Shown here: positions 48,044 to 59,993 of the stretch, piece by piece
Position numbering within the stretch: position 1 is the stretch's first letter
Layout: every line of letters starts with the position of its first letter
From: Nageia nagi
Lineage: Eukaryota; Pinophyta
Direction of reading: 5' to 3'
Assembly: GCA_050084985.1 (NCBI GenBank)
Contig: JBITNC010000001.1
Location: 161,386,001-161,450,000 of the forward strand
DNA: 64,000 nucleotides
Position numbers and translations under genes: made by a program
Notes under the pieces: model-generated
Databases searched by the model: none
What the model saw: only the letters and a program-made list of their open reading frames with translations
Told to the model about the DNA's origin: nothing

Positions 48044-49633
48044 CCCGTGGTGGGCCCTTTCCAAGTTTATAAATTATACATGATCTTCTTCCTACTCTAT
48101 GTTAATTCAATACTATAATAATTAATTAATCATTCATCATATAAGATAAGTCATTTAACAAAATATAACTTCTTATTACATTATGTAGGTTATGTCATCA
48201 TTAAAAGATATGGCATATTAAATAATGACTATACAAGATCACAATGTTCATCACACTATGATTCACAAATCATTTAACAAACTTTTATACCTCTCAACAT
48301 GCATTTATAAATTTCTTGGAGTTATTGCAACTTTACAAAAAAGACTATTCCTAGTACATAAATCTAAAAATGATCAAGACTATTACAACCATTCATATTC
48401 TATAGTTATTAGTTAGTTCAACAAACAAGGGAGGTAGTTGGAAGGTATTGCTTCTCTAGCTCACTCAAGAGATCTCCTAGATTTGAAGGCAACATCCTCC
48501 TATTCCTCAGGATGATTCCTTGTTTACTTCATTGATTATGTTCTCCTGGTATGGTGCTACCTTTGTATTAAGTACATGTCAATAGGGTTGAGCTCCATAG
48601 TAGATTCCATAGTAGACTTTACAACTTACTCTATAGCTATGCAATGTCCTTAACTTGTAGCACATCCATATTGAAAAATAAATATCATCTAAATCTATTT
48701 ATATCATTATAAATAAAAGTATCATAATATGGCAAGTTTATTAGTGTCTATATGTTCTCTCAAAATGAAATTTAATTTAGGGACTTCAAAAACTTAGATA
48801 ATTGACTCAAAATATCATTAAAATCCTAGACCTATCAAGAACATGTACTTAATCAGAGTCTAAGTTGACTAGTTTCCTCTACCTTGAAATATAAGAAACT
48901 TTCTAAACTTTTGGACTAATCAAAGATTGTGGCACTAAAAGTAATTCATAATTTCACTACTAAAAGATCATGATTATTCAATATATAAAGTGAACATAAT
49001 ATACATGTTTTTATCAAGAAATGATATTGCAATTTTGCTTTAAGTAACTAAGGCATGAGTGTTGTTTATTTGACAAATACAAACAAATTCAAGTTGGATT
49101 AGGAATGAAAACCTTTATCCTGTAAATTATGTATCAAAAGTATAATATTTTTTATGATAAGGACTAATTTTTATGACTTTTTCTTGTCAAAAAGAAAAAG
49201 CATAATTATGATAAGAATCATAAAGATTCTAAACATCTGACGGTATAAAAAATACACTTAATTGATTAAAAACTTGAATCATATAGAGGTATGCTAGTCT
49301 TCAATATTAAAGTTTGACTTCGATTTAATCAATACCATGGTAATCATTAAAATAAACTCCTAATCATGTAATAAATTTCATCTTTAAATTACCAATGGTT
49401 CTAGAATAGTCTAGGCAAGACTTGGACTTTTAATAGTCTATATGAAATAGATATAAGTGATAGAAATATGATCTTTTGATATAGGTTCTACAATCCAATC
49501 ATGTTAAAGAACTTAAAAAAAAAATCCTATAAACTATTTTGTTTTGAAGGATTTTAAAGAACTTCAATAGTTTATGTAATCAAAGTTAATCAAAATAAAT
49601 AAATGTATATATTGAAAAGTTGTTGACAAGTCT

Positions 49634-49750
49634 TATAAACTATTGATTTTTTTTGGGTTTACTCGGAGGAAAACTTTTCTAAAAACCCATCCTTAAACTA
49701 TTGAGTTTTTATTGGGTTTACTCATGAGACAAACTATTCTAGGAACTCCC
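49634..49750. repeat. 60-bp direct repeat, two units (copy D)
   Basis: The first unit begins TATAAACTATTGA at 49,634. The second has lost bases at its start (CCTTAAACTATTGAG near 49,691). Confidence 0.65.
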
Positions 49751-49814
49751 TCATGGCGACAAGTAAGGTAAACTTTTAATGTTCCTCCATCCACCTGATG
49801 ACTATGGATAGAAT

Positions 49815-49925
49815 AATAGTCAAATTGTAGCTCCGCTACAATATAATAAAATAATCTATGAAATTCGAACTTGGGAATCCTAAAGATCAACCCAAACCTT
49901 AACCAATGCGTTGTCCCCTTGGAAA
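49815..49925 (-). mobile_element. Candidate tRNA-derived SINE head (copy D)
   Basis: Same A-box-like and B-box-like pair and the TGTAGC-TCC-GCTACA inverted repeat, with one base lost between the boxes. Confidence 0.42.
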
Positions 49926-51837
49926 CTATAAATTAGTAAGTTTAGAGGATGTTTTTGAAAGAAAATATTCATATATTAATGTAATATATTTAAATAAATA
50001 AATAATATCCTTCAATTACCTTTTTAAATATTAAAAAATTACCTTTAAAAGGCTTACTTAGATCAAAATATACTTAAGATTGATTTGTTTTAATAAATCA
50101 AGATAAATAAATATAATTAAATATAACTTTCAATATATACACAATAATTTAAATCTAAGCAATATATATACAATATATTTATATGAAAATTTGAAATTAA
50201 TTTAAAAAATAAAATTCAAATATATTTTGAATAAAAATTTAATATAAAATTAATTTTAAATACAGTAAACATCATATCACTTCTTTTTTATGATATTTAG
50301 TAAAAATCATTCTCCAACAAACAAATTCTATCTTAAAGGAGATGATGACCATTATAGTCAATTTATCATATGACTATACTTTTTGCCCCCAATGGCACCA
50401 TAGGTATAGTAAAATGAATACTTGAGAATTATTTATAACTTATTATCAATGCTTAACATGAGTAGGTCTAATATTTTAAAAATTAAAGTGTACAGGTAAA
50501 TTATTTTTCATAGTTTTAGTACCTTCATGTACAATGGCTACATCCTCGCATATGCAAATGCATAAGAAACTCTTATCATATTTATTACACTATAGCGTCT
50601 CTTGGCATTGTTTAGAAGCAAAAACAAGATCTATGGTGGTGTGAGGTTGGTCAATGGTTGAAACAAACTAAACTATTAATTTTATATTTTTTTTCAAAAT
50701 TTACCAGTACGCTTGTCATTTTCAATCATTATCAACTCTATATTGGAAAATTTCTTTGCGTGATGTAAACCTATGTCAATGAAACCAATTCAACTTTAAA
50801 TACATTGATTGCAAACTCAATCCTTTGCAAGTGATATTCATATCGATGTGGAGAATGGTAGGCTGCTAACAATCTCGTACTCTTCATAGACATGCCTTTG
50901 AAAAGCTAAGTATCGTAGTCAAGAGAAGAAAATCAAATCAACATTGCATCATTTAACAATACAAACTAATATCTTTAATGGAAATAACTATGGCTGCCAC
51001 CTTTGTACTCTATGTACGTTGTGTACGTGTAATTATACTTTGATATTTTCATTCCCATAGAGACCAACAATTATTTTCATTATATATGATATTTTCATTG
51101 AACTGAACATGAACATGAAACGAGAACCAACAACCAAACCAATGAGCAAAAATAAAATTAAGACAAAGGAGCTAATAGCATCAGGTAATTACGCTTTTCT
51201 GTTAATTTTTCAGCATCGAAAATGATTGCTAAACTCACTTCATTGTTTTGTACTTTCATGAAAACAATTATTTTGATCATTTGAATTATATAAGCAAAGT
51301 TTTATGAACTTATTTGTACAATACTTTTACAAGATGAATTACACAAACAATGCACGAAATTACATAAAGTATGCACTAAATTATCTATTAGTATAAATAT
51401 TTGCAAAAAAAATTCCTCACCAGTTGGACCTGCGTGGCTACAAGTAAAACTTTGTCCATCAGACATTTTACCAAAATTGTTACACTAAGTTGTTACATTC
51501 AGAAACAACACTAAGAGAAGGATGCGACTCCTAGGCTCCTAGCTGATGGATACCCAGATCCGTAAATGGCCTCGAGCATCCATGGTAGTATAGGGTACCT
51601 ATGTTTAATCAATCAGGTTTACCAGAGACATAGAGGAATTATATCCTTTTTCTGTCTCTACGTATTTACTTCAAAATTAGCCATTAAATTTGGAAAATCT
51701 CATTCATCTTTCATACGCCGAAGCATGAAATTGTAACAAACACTATTATAGTGAGAATAATTCTTAAAGCAATAAAACACACACAATCAAATCTACTTTT
51801 TTACAATCAAACTATTACATATTGACCCCACACAATC

Positions 51838-52197
51838 GTGGCCTTCACCTTCAAACCGTTTCTTCTTCTCTTTGCTTTGCTATTGGCATCTGCAAGTACA
51901 ATGGCAACGTTGCCGTGGCCGCCGCCTGTTGTCGTCTCTCACTATCTCGCAATATCTTTTGAGGACTTTGCAGGCCGACTACGTGTCGAGAATCATCCGC
52001 ATAGTGGGATACTTGCCGATTGCACTGACCTTCTACTGGCGTCTCAAAATGCTTGTGATCGCCCGCTCACCACGCTGGTGGTAGGTAATACAAAGCAAGC
52101 TGCCACCTATATGTCCAAAGTAATGCAGAAAAATATTGAAGAGGAAGAAGAAAACCAATGCCAACGTACCACTGACATGTCAAAAAATTGTACGTAA
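51838..52197 (+). CDS. Array gene, copy D: small putative secreted-type protein
   Basis: A 119-codon open frame if counted from GTG at 51,838. Residues 2-20 look like a signal peptide (FKPFLLLFALLLASAST). After it come PWPPP, a middle part with ILADCTDLLLASQNACDRPL, and a Glu-rich tail (EEEEENQCQ). Four cysteines are present. No ATG exists at the expected start: GTG is there, and a TGA lies in frame a few codons upstream. The first ATG is at 51,901, in the context ACAATGGC, which fits plant start sites well. Starting there gives 98 residues and no signal peptide. The higher GC content than its surroundings and the intact frame in D and E favour a real coding origin. I do not recognise the family. 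It may be a recent pseudogene. Confidence 0.42.
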   Translation: MAFTFKPFLLLFALLLASASTMATLPWPPPVVVSHYLAISFEDFAGRLRVENHPHSGILADCTDLLLASQNACDRPLTTLVVGNTKQAATYMSKVMQKNIEEEEENQCQRTTDMSKNCT

Positions 52198-52567
52198 AGC
52201 ATACTAACACAGAGAAATAAAAATAAGAGAGATTATTTGAAAATGGATTTAAAACAATAATTATTTAACTATAAACTTAAAGAATTGAAATATTTATTAC
52301 TTATATATTAGAAACAAAGCATCACAATACAGAGATGCATTTCAATTATCACAAAGGCATCTACACCATTTAGTATTATACATAAATTTGCTCACTGAGC
52401 AGACAAAATATAAATTACCAAGATTAATCATCCGATTGAAAAACAATACTCTTCACAACTATCAGACCTATTTTTCTCCAGCAGATTGAAAGTGTATATC
52501 CATGTTCATACAATATTATTTTATTGCATGTGTAAAGAGCCAATTATAAAGCTTAACATCCCAATTA
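52198..52567. other. 3' flank of array gene, copy D
   Basis: AT-rich, with AATAAA-like stretches soon after the stop. Matches C and E closely. No gene seen. Confidence 0.5.
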
Positions 52568-52850
52568 CCGGTACAGAGCCTCTGCTATGGCAGCCTTTCC
52601 CATCATCAACGCCGCATAGATGTCGTAGCATCAGTGCGTATTTTGTATGGCAGAGTGAACCAGCCAACGTGGACTCCCGCGTGATGTAGGCACCACACAC
52701 AAGCTTCAGTTCGATGGGGACCCTCTCTGCATGGCCTCGTAAGACACCAGCTGCAGTCATCCCAATGTATGGCCAGCTGAACCAATGTGTATTCCGTATA
52801 GATTAGCAGGACTTGCATAAGTTACACAGTATCTGTCTTGCGAGGCGGAG
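52568..52850 (-). pseudogene. Proline dehydrogenase (ProDH) pseudogene fragment, copy D
   Basis: Minus-strand blocks in the order of plant ProDH are spread over three frames. LLIYTEYTLVQLAI begins near 52,809 (family LLIDAEYT-VQPAID). VPIELKLVCGAYITREST runs from about 52,710 to 52,660 (family VP-G-KLVRGAY...E). IQNTH, a stop, CYDIYAALMMGKAA runs from about 52,645 to 52,590 (family IQNTHACYNDC). About 20 residues normally lying between the first two blocks are missing, and the Arg of KLVRGAY is Cys. Neither introns nor the rest of the gene are seen. It is a decayed fragment of the mitochondrial proline-degrading enzyme, not a working gene. Recognised from motifs only. Confidence 0.72.
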
Positions 52851-54057
52851 AGGTCTTTTTCCATTTTTGATATTTTTTTTGTTAAGTGGTGATGTGAGTA
52901 TTAATCTCTAGTACTCTCTCTCCTTGGGGAGGAGGGTGTCTTGCATGTGTCGTGCTATTGTGGCGAGGTTTTCTTTTGCTGTGCAGGTGAGGCTTAGGAT
53001 GGATTCAACACCCACATCTATACCTCATCCTCTATCTTGGACTTCTTCAATACAACATGATGGGGATTCTCATGTGCAATTAGCAAATCCCTATCAGTCT
53101 CACCCTCTAGATAGATCAACCGCTCTCCTCCCAATCTCCAAAACTATGGATTCTTTTGCAACCAGATCTGCACGAATGAAATTACGTATTCCTCTTTAAT
53201 CTCCTCAACTAGATAAGAATGATACGATTAAGAGCCATGAAAAGATTATGTAGGCCTTTTTTTACCGTGGTAAGATTGGAAGCTAAGTATGTGCTCACAT
53301 GCTACCACCCTCCCTGCTCTTGAGTCCCTTCCTGCACACTCACTCCGACAATGCAGTTATTATTTTAATACAATCTCGCCCTTTAACTCAAAGATCTTAT
53401 GCATAAGGTGCAAATGAATACCTACCTAAAAATACCATTCCTTAATGATCCAGAAGAAAACTAACATGTGTAGAGAAGAAAAAACATACTAGAATGAAGC
53501 ACATCTACCACCCAAACAAACACTCACAACAAATAAATTTTTTTGTTCTCCGACTTTGTCGACTGCATTAAGAAAGCATTGATGGAGACTTTCCTTGTCT
53601 ACTCAGTTTGTAACCTCCATTCTCCATCGCCCTTTCCCTTCATTGTACAAGTAGATTTTCCAACAGAAACTAGGCTCATGGCCATTGAATCTATTCTGAA
53701 ACCAACCAACTCTCTGCAAAATACTTGAATCCTCTAAAGTTCTAAACCCTGCCCGTTGTGTGTACGTTACGTGAATATTTGCAATGGAATGCATGCAAGT
53801 AGGGAATTCCTTTTCCCCACCATTTGTTTCTCGTTGCACAAATGGCTACTTGTCTCTCACCTAGGGAGTTCTTCACATGCATATTCAAATCGAGTGATTT
53901 CACTTATTAAAATAAAGGTTTTATTCTGATTGCCACGTGTCCCCTGCTATAACTTCTTGGACTCGTTAACATTGCCAGTTGAATGGTTGATTGGACTTTT
54001 CGATTAGTAATGTTAATTTAATAATTTAAAAATTTTATTATATAAATTTTCTTTGAA
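52851..54057. other. Unassigned conserved segment, copy D
   Basis: About 1.2 kb, near-identical to 62,925-64,000 and closely similar to 39,241-40,405. A plus-strand frame near 52,998-53,199 (MDSTPTSIPHPLSW...) is open only in D: C and E lack one base near 53,083, which breaks it. A weak resemblance to the start of a LINE ORF1 could not be supported. Overlapping short frames at 53,543-53,728 and 53,839-53,603 are conserved only as far as the DNA is. Confidence 0.5.
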
Positions 54058-54331
54058 ATTGAACAATTGATTAGGGTTAGGGTAGGTGGACTATATATAC
54101 TTTTTGAGAAGACAATAGTAATCATCTTGAAAAATATATTGTTTGAGTTGTAAAGGAGGTAGCCCTTTGAAGTGGCCCATGATTATTTTGGCTTTTAGTA
54201 ATATCAATCTATTACTATCTTGTTACATTTGAGTTTGTGTTGCTTGTGATTATGATATTGAGTTGTTTCTTTAGTTCACATTTACTATTATTCTATTTGA
54301 ATTCTGTTTAGGAACTTGTAGGTTCCTAACA
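54058..54331 (+). repeat. P1 LTR fragment, copy D
   Basis: Same truncation point as 40,406 and the same TCCTAACA end. M1 sequence follows directly. Confidence 0.8.
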
Positions 54332-56264
54332 CTACTCCTAGTTTCATTCTCCACTTGAATCTTAAGAAGCTTGGAAGGGTTATCATCATGATACCTTTAT
54401 TTCCTTTTTTTATATTGTTGAAGGTACATATCATGGTTGAGTACAACTAGGTAGCTCATAAATGAACTACATATCTACCTACCAAATCACCTGTTTGATG
54501 AAATAAGATTTGAAAAAGGGCTTTCTATATAGTTTCAACCTATGACCATTAACAAGAAACCCATTTGTGGAATTATCAATGGTCTTATGCTTGACTAAAG
54601 TATTTTAAAGAACTCTTCAATCTCATAAGTTACTAACCATCTAATGCAAAATTTTTGTTTGAAATCCTAGAACTTGAAATAAGAAAGTAGAGCCCAATCA
54701 TATGATTAGAAGGATTTAGGTAAAATTTGCTTATCATGCCACTACTTTCTCTATTGTTGTACTAACTCTATCCTTTGGAGAGCATCCAAATGGATTTCAT
54801 TAAGAGCATTCAATAGAAGCAATCTTTCCTTCTATGAGAAGTAAGCTCAATTCCCACCTAGAGAGTTGTTATTAATATCTTCACTTAAAATTCTATAGGA
54901 ATGAATGCTATCTTTCTAGAGACCATTTCATAGGAAGTAACGCTTGTGGTAGATTTATATGTAGCATTATAAGCCCAAGTTAATTCTTTAAGTTGAATAA
55001 ATTATTTTTCTCTATAGGAATCCATGCTATATGTAAGGATATTTTGGTGATGCATTATTTCTAGAAGGTGAAGCTTGAAAAAGGCATTATTGTTATAGTT
55101 GTTGTGGAGCGAGACCTCTAAATTGATTCTAATTGGGTACAAATGACTATTGAAACCACTACTAGTTTTTCCAATTTTGTTGTGGCCAAGGCTAAGATTA
55201 CCAATTAGGTTGGGGCCATGGAGACCACCCCGGTTGAGGTTGAGACCACATTGGGTTAAAGGGGGAATTAAAAGGACCATAACCATCTAGGTAATACCTT
55301 ATGGATAGAGTTCTAGATTAAAAATTTCAAACGATCCCCTTTGGGCAATGAAGAAAATCTAATTGATGTCTTGAAGCTCAAGTTCCTTCAACATAATCTT
55401 GACAACAAGGACATGGAGGCATGCTTTTTTAGTATTATCCTTTTTTTATATGATGTAAATCATTATCTTTTCAGGGGATGTTGGTGAAGTGAATATTATT
55501 TCTTACATCTTAGGTAGTATATTCCTTCAATAGGGGCATCATTCTTTTTTTTAACAAATTTTAATGAGGATGAAAATATACCCAATAATTATAACTTCAT
55601 GCTATGAAACATGTTGCTTAATTCAGATTGGGTGACTCCTCTAGAAGCTATTCCTCTGATCCTGTTACTACATAAGAGTGGCCTGCTACAATATTAATGG
55701 ACACATAACTCAAGAATTTGTCTAAAGGGAAGGTTGAAAACATGAATGCATATTAATACAAAGAGGGAGATATTCTTCATAGCGGTAGCAGCTCCTTATA
55801 TTCTTGGGAAGCAAATGGCATATTTAAATGCATTAATGGTATGTTATTTTTGAACCATGTTCTAGGCCCAAGGGATCTACCAAGTTTTTAGGTAATTACT
55901 CCTTGGAGTATATTTAAAAGTGGCTTTGGATGAATCCTCAACATCTTCCTTGATACTTTTTGTAGTACCTTATTTATTCATTATTTCTCCTAGTTCTTAA
56001 ATTATGATAAGTTAACTTCTACTAAATAATCAACTTCTAATTACCAAAAATAAATTAAAATCAAACTAAAGGTATGAATACTTAGGACCTTTCTCCTGTT
56101 GCTTTAATCTCCACTTGAGAGCTACCTGCTAGTGTAGTAGACCAGGGACGCTTCTAAATATTTCAATCATCAATGCATTTTAGAGTCTAATACTGGCCTT
56201 TCTATAATCCTAAAAAATGGCAACAAAAAGTAATAAATTTCCTAATTAAATTGCAACTAGGTAT

Positions 56265-56695
56265 TGCTAGCATTCCTTGGTGATCCTCACATCATGTCTA
56301 ATGCTTAGGAAGTGATCAATTTCAAGTATAGAAAAATAATGTTCTAATTATGTATGGATTTATTTTTATCTCATCGCTTCAAAGAAAAACCATTTTGTTC
56401 TTAACTATGAGGGATTATACTTATCATTTTAAAGTCATCTAGGTTTGATTTAAATAGAGTGTACTCTATATGAGATAATATGATAATCTAGAACTTACTG
56501 GGTGGTACTATCCTACAGAAAGGAAATGATGCCACTATCCATACTCTAAAATTCAAGATAACAATAATCACACTTATAACTAGCTTTACCTAATACTAAA
56601 CTTAAGAAGATGAAATGCAACTTAAAATAAAACTAGATTATCTTACTAAATTTGACTTCTATTCCTACCGCAACAAGATCTACAAGGATTGTTCA
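56265..56695 (-). repeat. M1 LTR, inner copy (unit D)
   Basis: 431 bp, with the same joint into gag sequence at about 56,710 as in the other units. Confidence 0.72.
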
Positions 56696-57663
56696 CCCTT
56701 GGTGGACCCTTTATTCCATCTCTCATAGGTCCTTCCCATCTAGTTTTTGCGTTCTCGAGAAAACTCATAAACCAACACATGGCTACATCCTTCAATGTAT
56801 ATGGAAATAACTTAAGTTTTTAAATATAAAACATGTAATCATAAGTCCTGTAGAGGAATTCAAACTCAAACATGAATGCGTGTGGGTCCTAAGTAGCCAA
56901 ACCCTAAAGGTTGGTAATACTAAGAGGGAGATATTCTTCATGGGGGTAGCATCTCTTTATATTCTTGGGAACTAAATGGGATATTTAAATGCATGAATGG
57001 TATGCTATTTTTCAATCATGTTGTAGGCCCAAGGGATCTAGCAAGTTTGTAGGTAATTACTCCTTGGAGTATATTTAAAAGTCACATTGGGTGACTCCTC
57101 AACATCTTCCTCAATACTTTTTGTAGTACCTTATTTAGTAGCTTTAGGTATCTTTGAAGTAGATCTATATCCTGTAGTATGTCATGAGTGTGTAACCACT
57201 GATGAAATACCTTCAAAGTGCTTAGATCCTTATTCAGTGTGAGCTATATGCTCAAGCTATCTAGAGGGGGTTCCAACTTCTTCTTTGTATTTCGAGCTCC
57301 CTTCTTGTTATCATCCAATAGCTACTCCTGGATGATTGGGAATGAACTTCCCATGATTATCTCATAATCAATTCATTCACTATTTCTCCTAGTTCTTAAA
57401 TTATGCTAAGTTAACTTCTACTGAATAATCAACTTCTAATTACCAAAAATAAATTAAAATCAAAATAAAGGTATGACTACTCAAAACCTTTCTCCTGTTG
57501 CTTTAATCTCCACTTGAGAGCTATCTGCTAGTATAGTAGACTAGGGACCCTTCTAAGTATTTCAATCATCAATGCATTTTAGAGTCTAATACTGTCCTTC
57601 CTACAACCCTAAAAAATGGCACCAAAAAGTAATAAACTTCCTAATTAAATTGCAACCAAGTAT

Positions 57664-58094
57664 TGCTAGCATTCCTTGGTGATCCTCACATCATGTCTAA
57701 TGCTTAGGAAGTGATCAATTTCAAGTATAGAGAAATAATGTTCTAATTATGTATGGATTTATATTTATCTCATCACTTAAAAGAAGAACCATTTTGTTCT
57801 TAACTATGAGGGATTATACTTATCATTTTAAATTCATTTAGGCTTGATTTAAATAGAGTGTACTTTGTATGAGATGATATGATACTTTAGAACTTACTGG
57901 GTGGTACTATCCTAAAGAAAGGAAATGACATTAGTATCCATACTCTAAAATTCAAGATAATAATAATCACACCTACAACTAGCTTTACCTAATACTAAAC
58001 ATAAGAAGATGAAATGCAACTTAAAATGAAACTAGATTATCTTACTAAATTTTACTTCTATTCCTACTACAAGAAAATCTATAGGGACTGTTCA
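57664..58094 (-). repeat. M1 LTR, outer copy (unit D)
   Basis: 431 bp. The flank CCCTTGGTGGGCCC is shared with unit B. Confidence 0.72.
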
Positions 58095-59687
58095 CCCTTG
58101 GTGGGCCCTTTCCAAGTTTATAAATTATACATGATCTTCTTCCTACTCTATGTTAATTCAATACTATAATAATTAATTAATCATTGATCATAAAGATAAG
58201 TCATTTAACAAAATATAACTTCTTATTGCATTATGTAGGTTATGTCATCATTAAAAGATATGGCATATTCAATAATGACTATACAAGATTACAATGTTCA
58301 TCACACTACGATTCACAAATCATTTAACAAACTTTTATTCCTCTCAACATGCATTTATAAATTTCTTGGAGTTATTGCAACTTTACAAAAAAGACTATTC
58401 CTAGTACATCAGTCTAAAAATGATCAAGACTATTACAATCATTCATATTCTATAGTTATCAGTTAGTTCAATAAACAAGGGAGGTAGTTGGAAGGAATTG
58501 CTTCTCTAGCTCATTCAAGAGATCTCCTAGATTTGAAAGCAACATCCTCCTATTCCTCAGGATGATTCCTTTTTTACTTCATTGATTATGTTCTCCTGGT
58601 ATGGTGCTACCTTTGTATTAAGTACATGTCAATAGGGTTGAGCTCCATAGTAGATTCCATAGTAGACTTTACAACTTAGTCTGTAGCTATGCAATGTCCT
58701 TAACTTGTAGCACATCCATATTGAAAAATAAATATCATCTAAATCTATTTATATCATTATAAATAAAAATATCATAATATGGCAAGTTTATCAGTGTCTA
58801 TATGTTATCTCAAAATGAAATTTAATTTAGGGACTTCAAAAACTTAAATAATTGACTCAAAATATCATTAAAATCCTAGACCTATCAAGAACATGTACTT
58901 AATCAAAGTCTAAGTTGACTAGTTTCCTCTACCTTGAAATATAAGAAACTTTCTAAACTTTTGGACTAATCAAAGATTGTGGCACTAAAAGTAATTCATA
59001 ATTTCACTACTAAAAGATCATGATCTATTCAATATATAAAGTGAACATAACATACATGTTTTTATCAAGAAATGATATTGCAATTTTGCTTTAAGTAACT
59101 AAGGCATGAGTGTTGTTTATTTGACAAATACAAACAAATTCAAGTTGGATTAGGAATGAAAACCTTTATCCTGTAAATTATGTATACAAAAGTATAATAT
59201 TTTTGATGATAAGGACTAATTTTTATGACTTTTTCTTGTCAAAAAGAAAAAGCATAATTATGATAAGAATCATAAAGATTCTAGAACATCTGACGGTATA
59301 AAAAATACACTTAATTGATTAAAAACTTGATCATATAGGAGGTATGCTAGTCTTCAATATTAAAGTTTGGCTTTGATTTAATCAATACCATGGTAATCAT
59401 TAAAATAAACTCCTAATCATGTAAAAAATTTCATCTTTAAATTACCAATGGTTCTAGAATAGTCTAGGCAAGACCTTGGACATTTAATAGTCCTATATGA
59501 AATAGATATAAGTGATAGAAATATGATCTTTTGATATAGGTTCTACAATCCAATGATGTTAAATAACTTTAAAAAAAATCCTATAAACTATTTTGTTTTG
59601 AAGGATTTAAAAGAACTTCAATAGTTTATGTAATCAAAGTTAATCAAAATAAATAAATGTATATATTGAAAAGTTGTTGACAAGTCT

Positions 59688-59806
59688 TATAAACTATTGA
59701 TTTTTTTTGGGTTTACTTGGGAGGAAAACTTTTCTAAGAACCCATCCATTAAGCTATTGAGTTTTTATTGGGTTTACTCATGAGACAAGCTATTCTAGGA
59801 ACTCCC
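59688..59806. repeat. 60-bp direct repeat, two units (copy E)
   Basis: The first unit begins TATAAACTATTGA at 59,688. The second is altered at its start (ATTAAGCTATTGAG near 59,748). Confidence 0.7.
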
Positions 59807-59884
59807 TCATGGCGACAAGTAAGGTAAACTTTTATTGTTTCCTCCATCCACCTGATGACTATGGATAGAAAGTACGATAATAGT

Positions 59885-59993
59885 CAAATTGTAGCTCCAC
59901 TACAATATAATAAAATAATCTATGAAATTCGAACTTGGGAAATCCTAAAGATCAACCCAAACCTTAACCAATGCATTGTCCCCTTGGAAACTA
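59885..59993 (-). mobile_element. Candidate tRNA-derived SINE head (copy E)
   Basis: B-box-like AAGTTCGAATTTC is intact. The A-box-like stretch reads ACAATGCATTGGTTAAGG. The inverted repeat has the CTCCA loop form seen in A. Confidence 0.45.

Larger units (their letters stand above)
48044..51837. other. Copy D, left non-coding segment, rich in single-base deletions
   Basis: Homologous to the B, C and E segments. From about 49,100 onward it carries many one-base losses that the other four copies lack (for example GTATCAAAAG for GTATACAAAAG near 49,133, GGGAATCC for GGGAAATCC near 49,876). Both small frames that are open in B (74 and 61 codons) are broken or shortened here. No gene is recognised. 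Confidence 0.65.
54332..58094 (-). mobile_element. M1 copy D: heavily deleted
   Basis: It keeps the integrase C-terminal half (about 54,430-55,040), then jumps at about 55,043 (AGGATATTTTGGTGATG) into the gag-side region, losing about 2.9 kb relative to C (about 41,386-44,321). Two more losses occur near 55,744 and 55,976. It still ends with two LTRs, 56,265-56,695 and 57,664-58,094. Confidence 0.8.

Noticed and set aside
51838-52197. Pectin methylesterase inhibitor or lipid-transfer-type family for the array gene
   Set aside because: The leader and ADCTDLL stretch gave a passing resemblance, but cysteine number and spacing do not fit either family.
52924-53199. 91-codon plus-strand frame right of the ProDH relic in D
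   Set aside because: It begins with TTG, not ATG, and C and E have a one-base difference that breaks it. A faint LINE ORF1 look could not be supported.
53603-53839. 78-codon minus-strand frame and its overlapping 61-codon plus-strand frame (53,543-53,728), also in C and E
   Set aside because: They overlap on opposite strands, neither has a motif, and their conservation follows the DNA.
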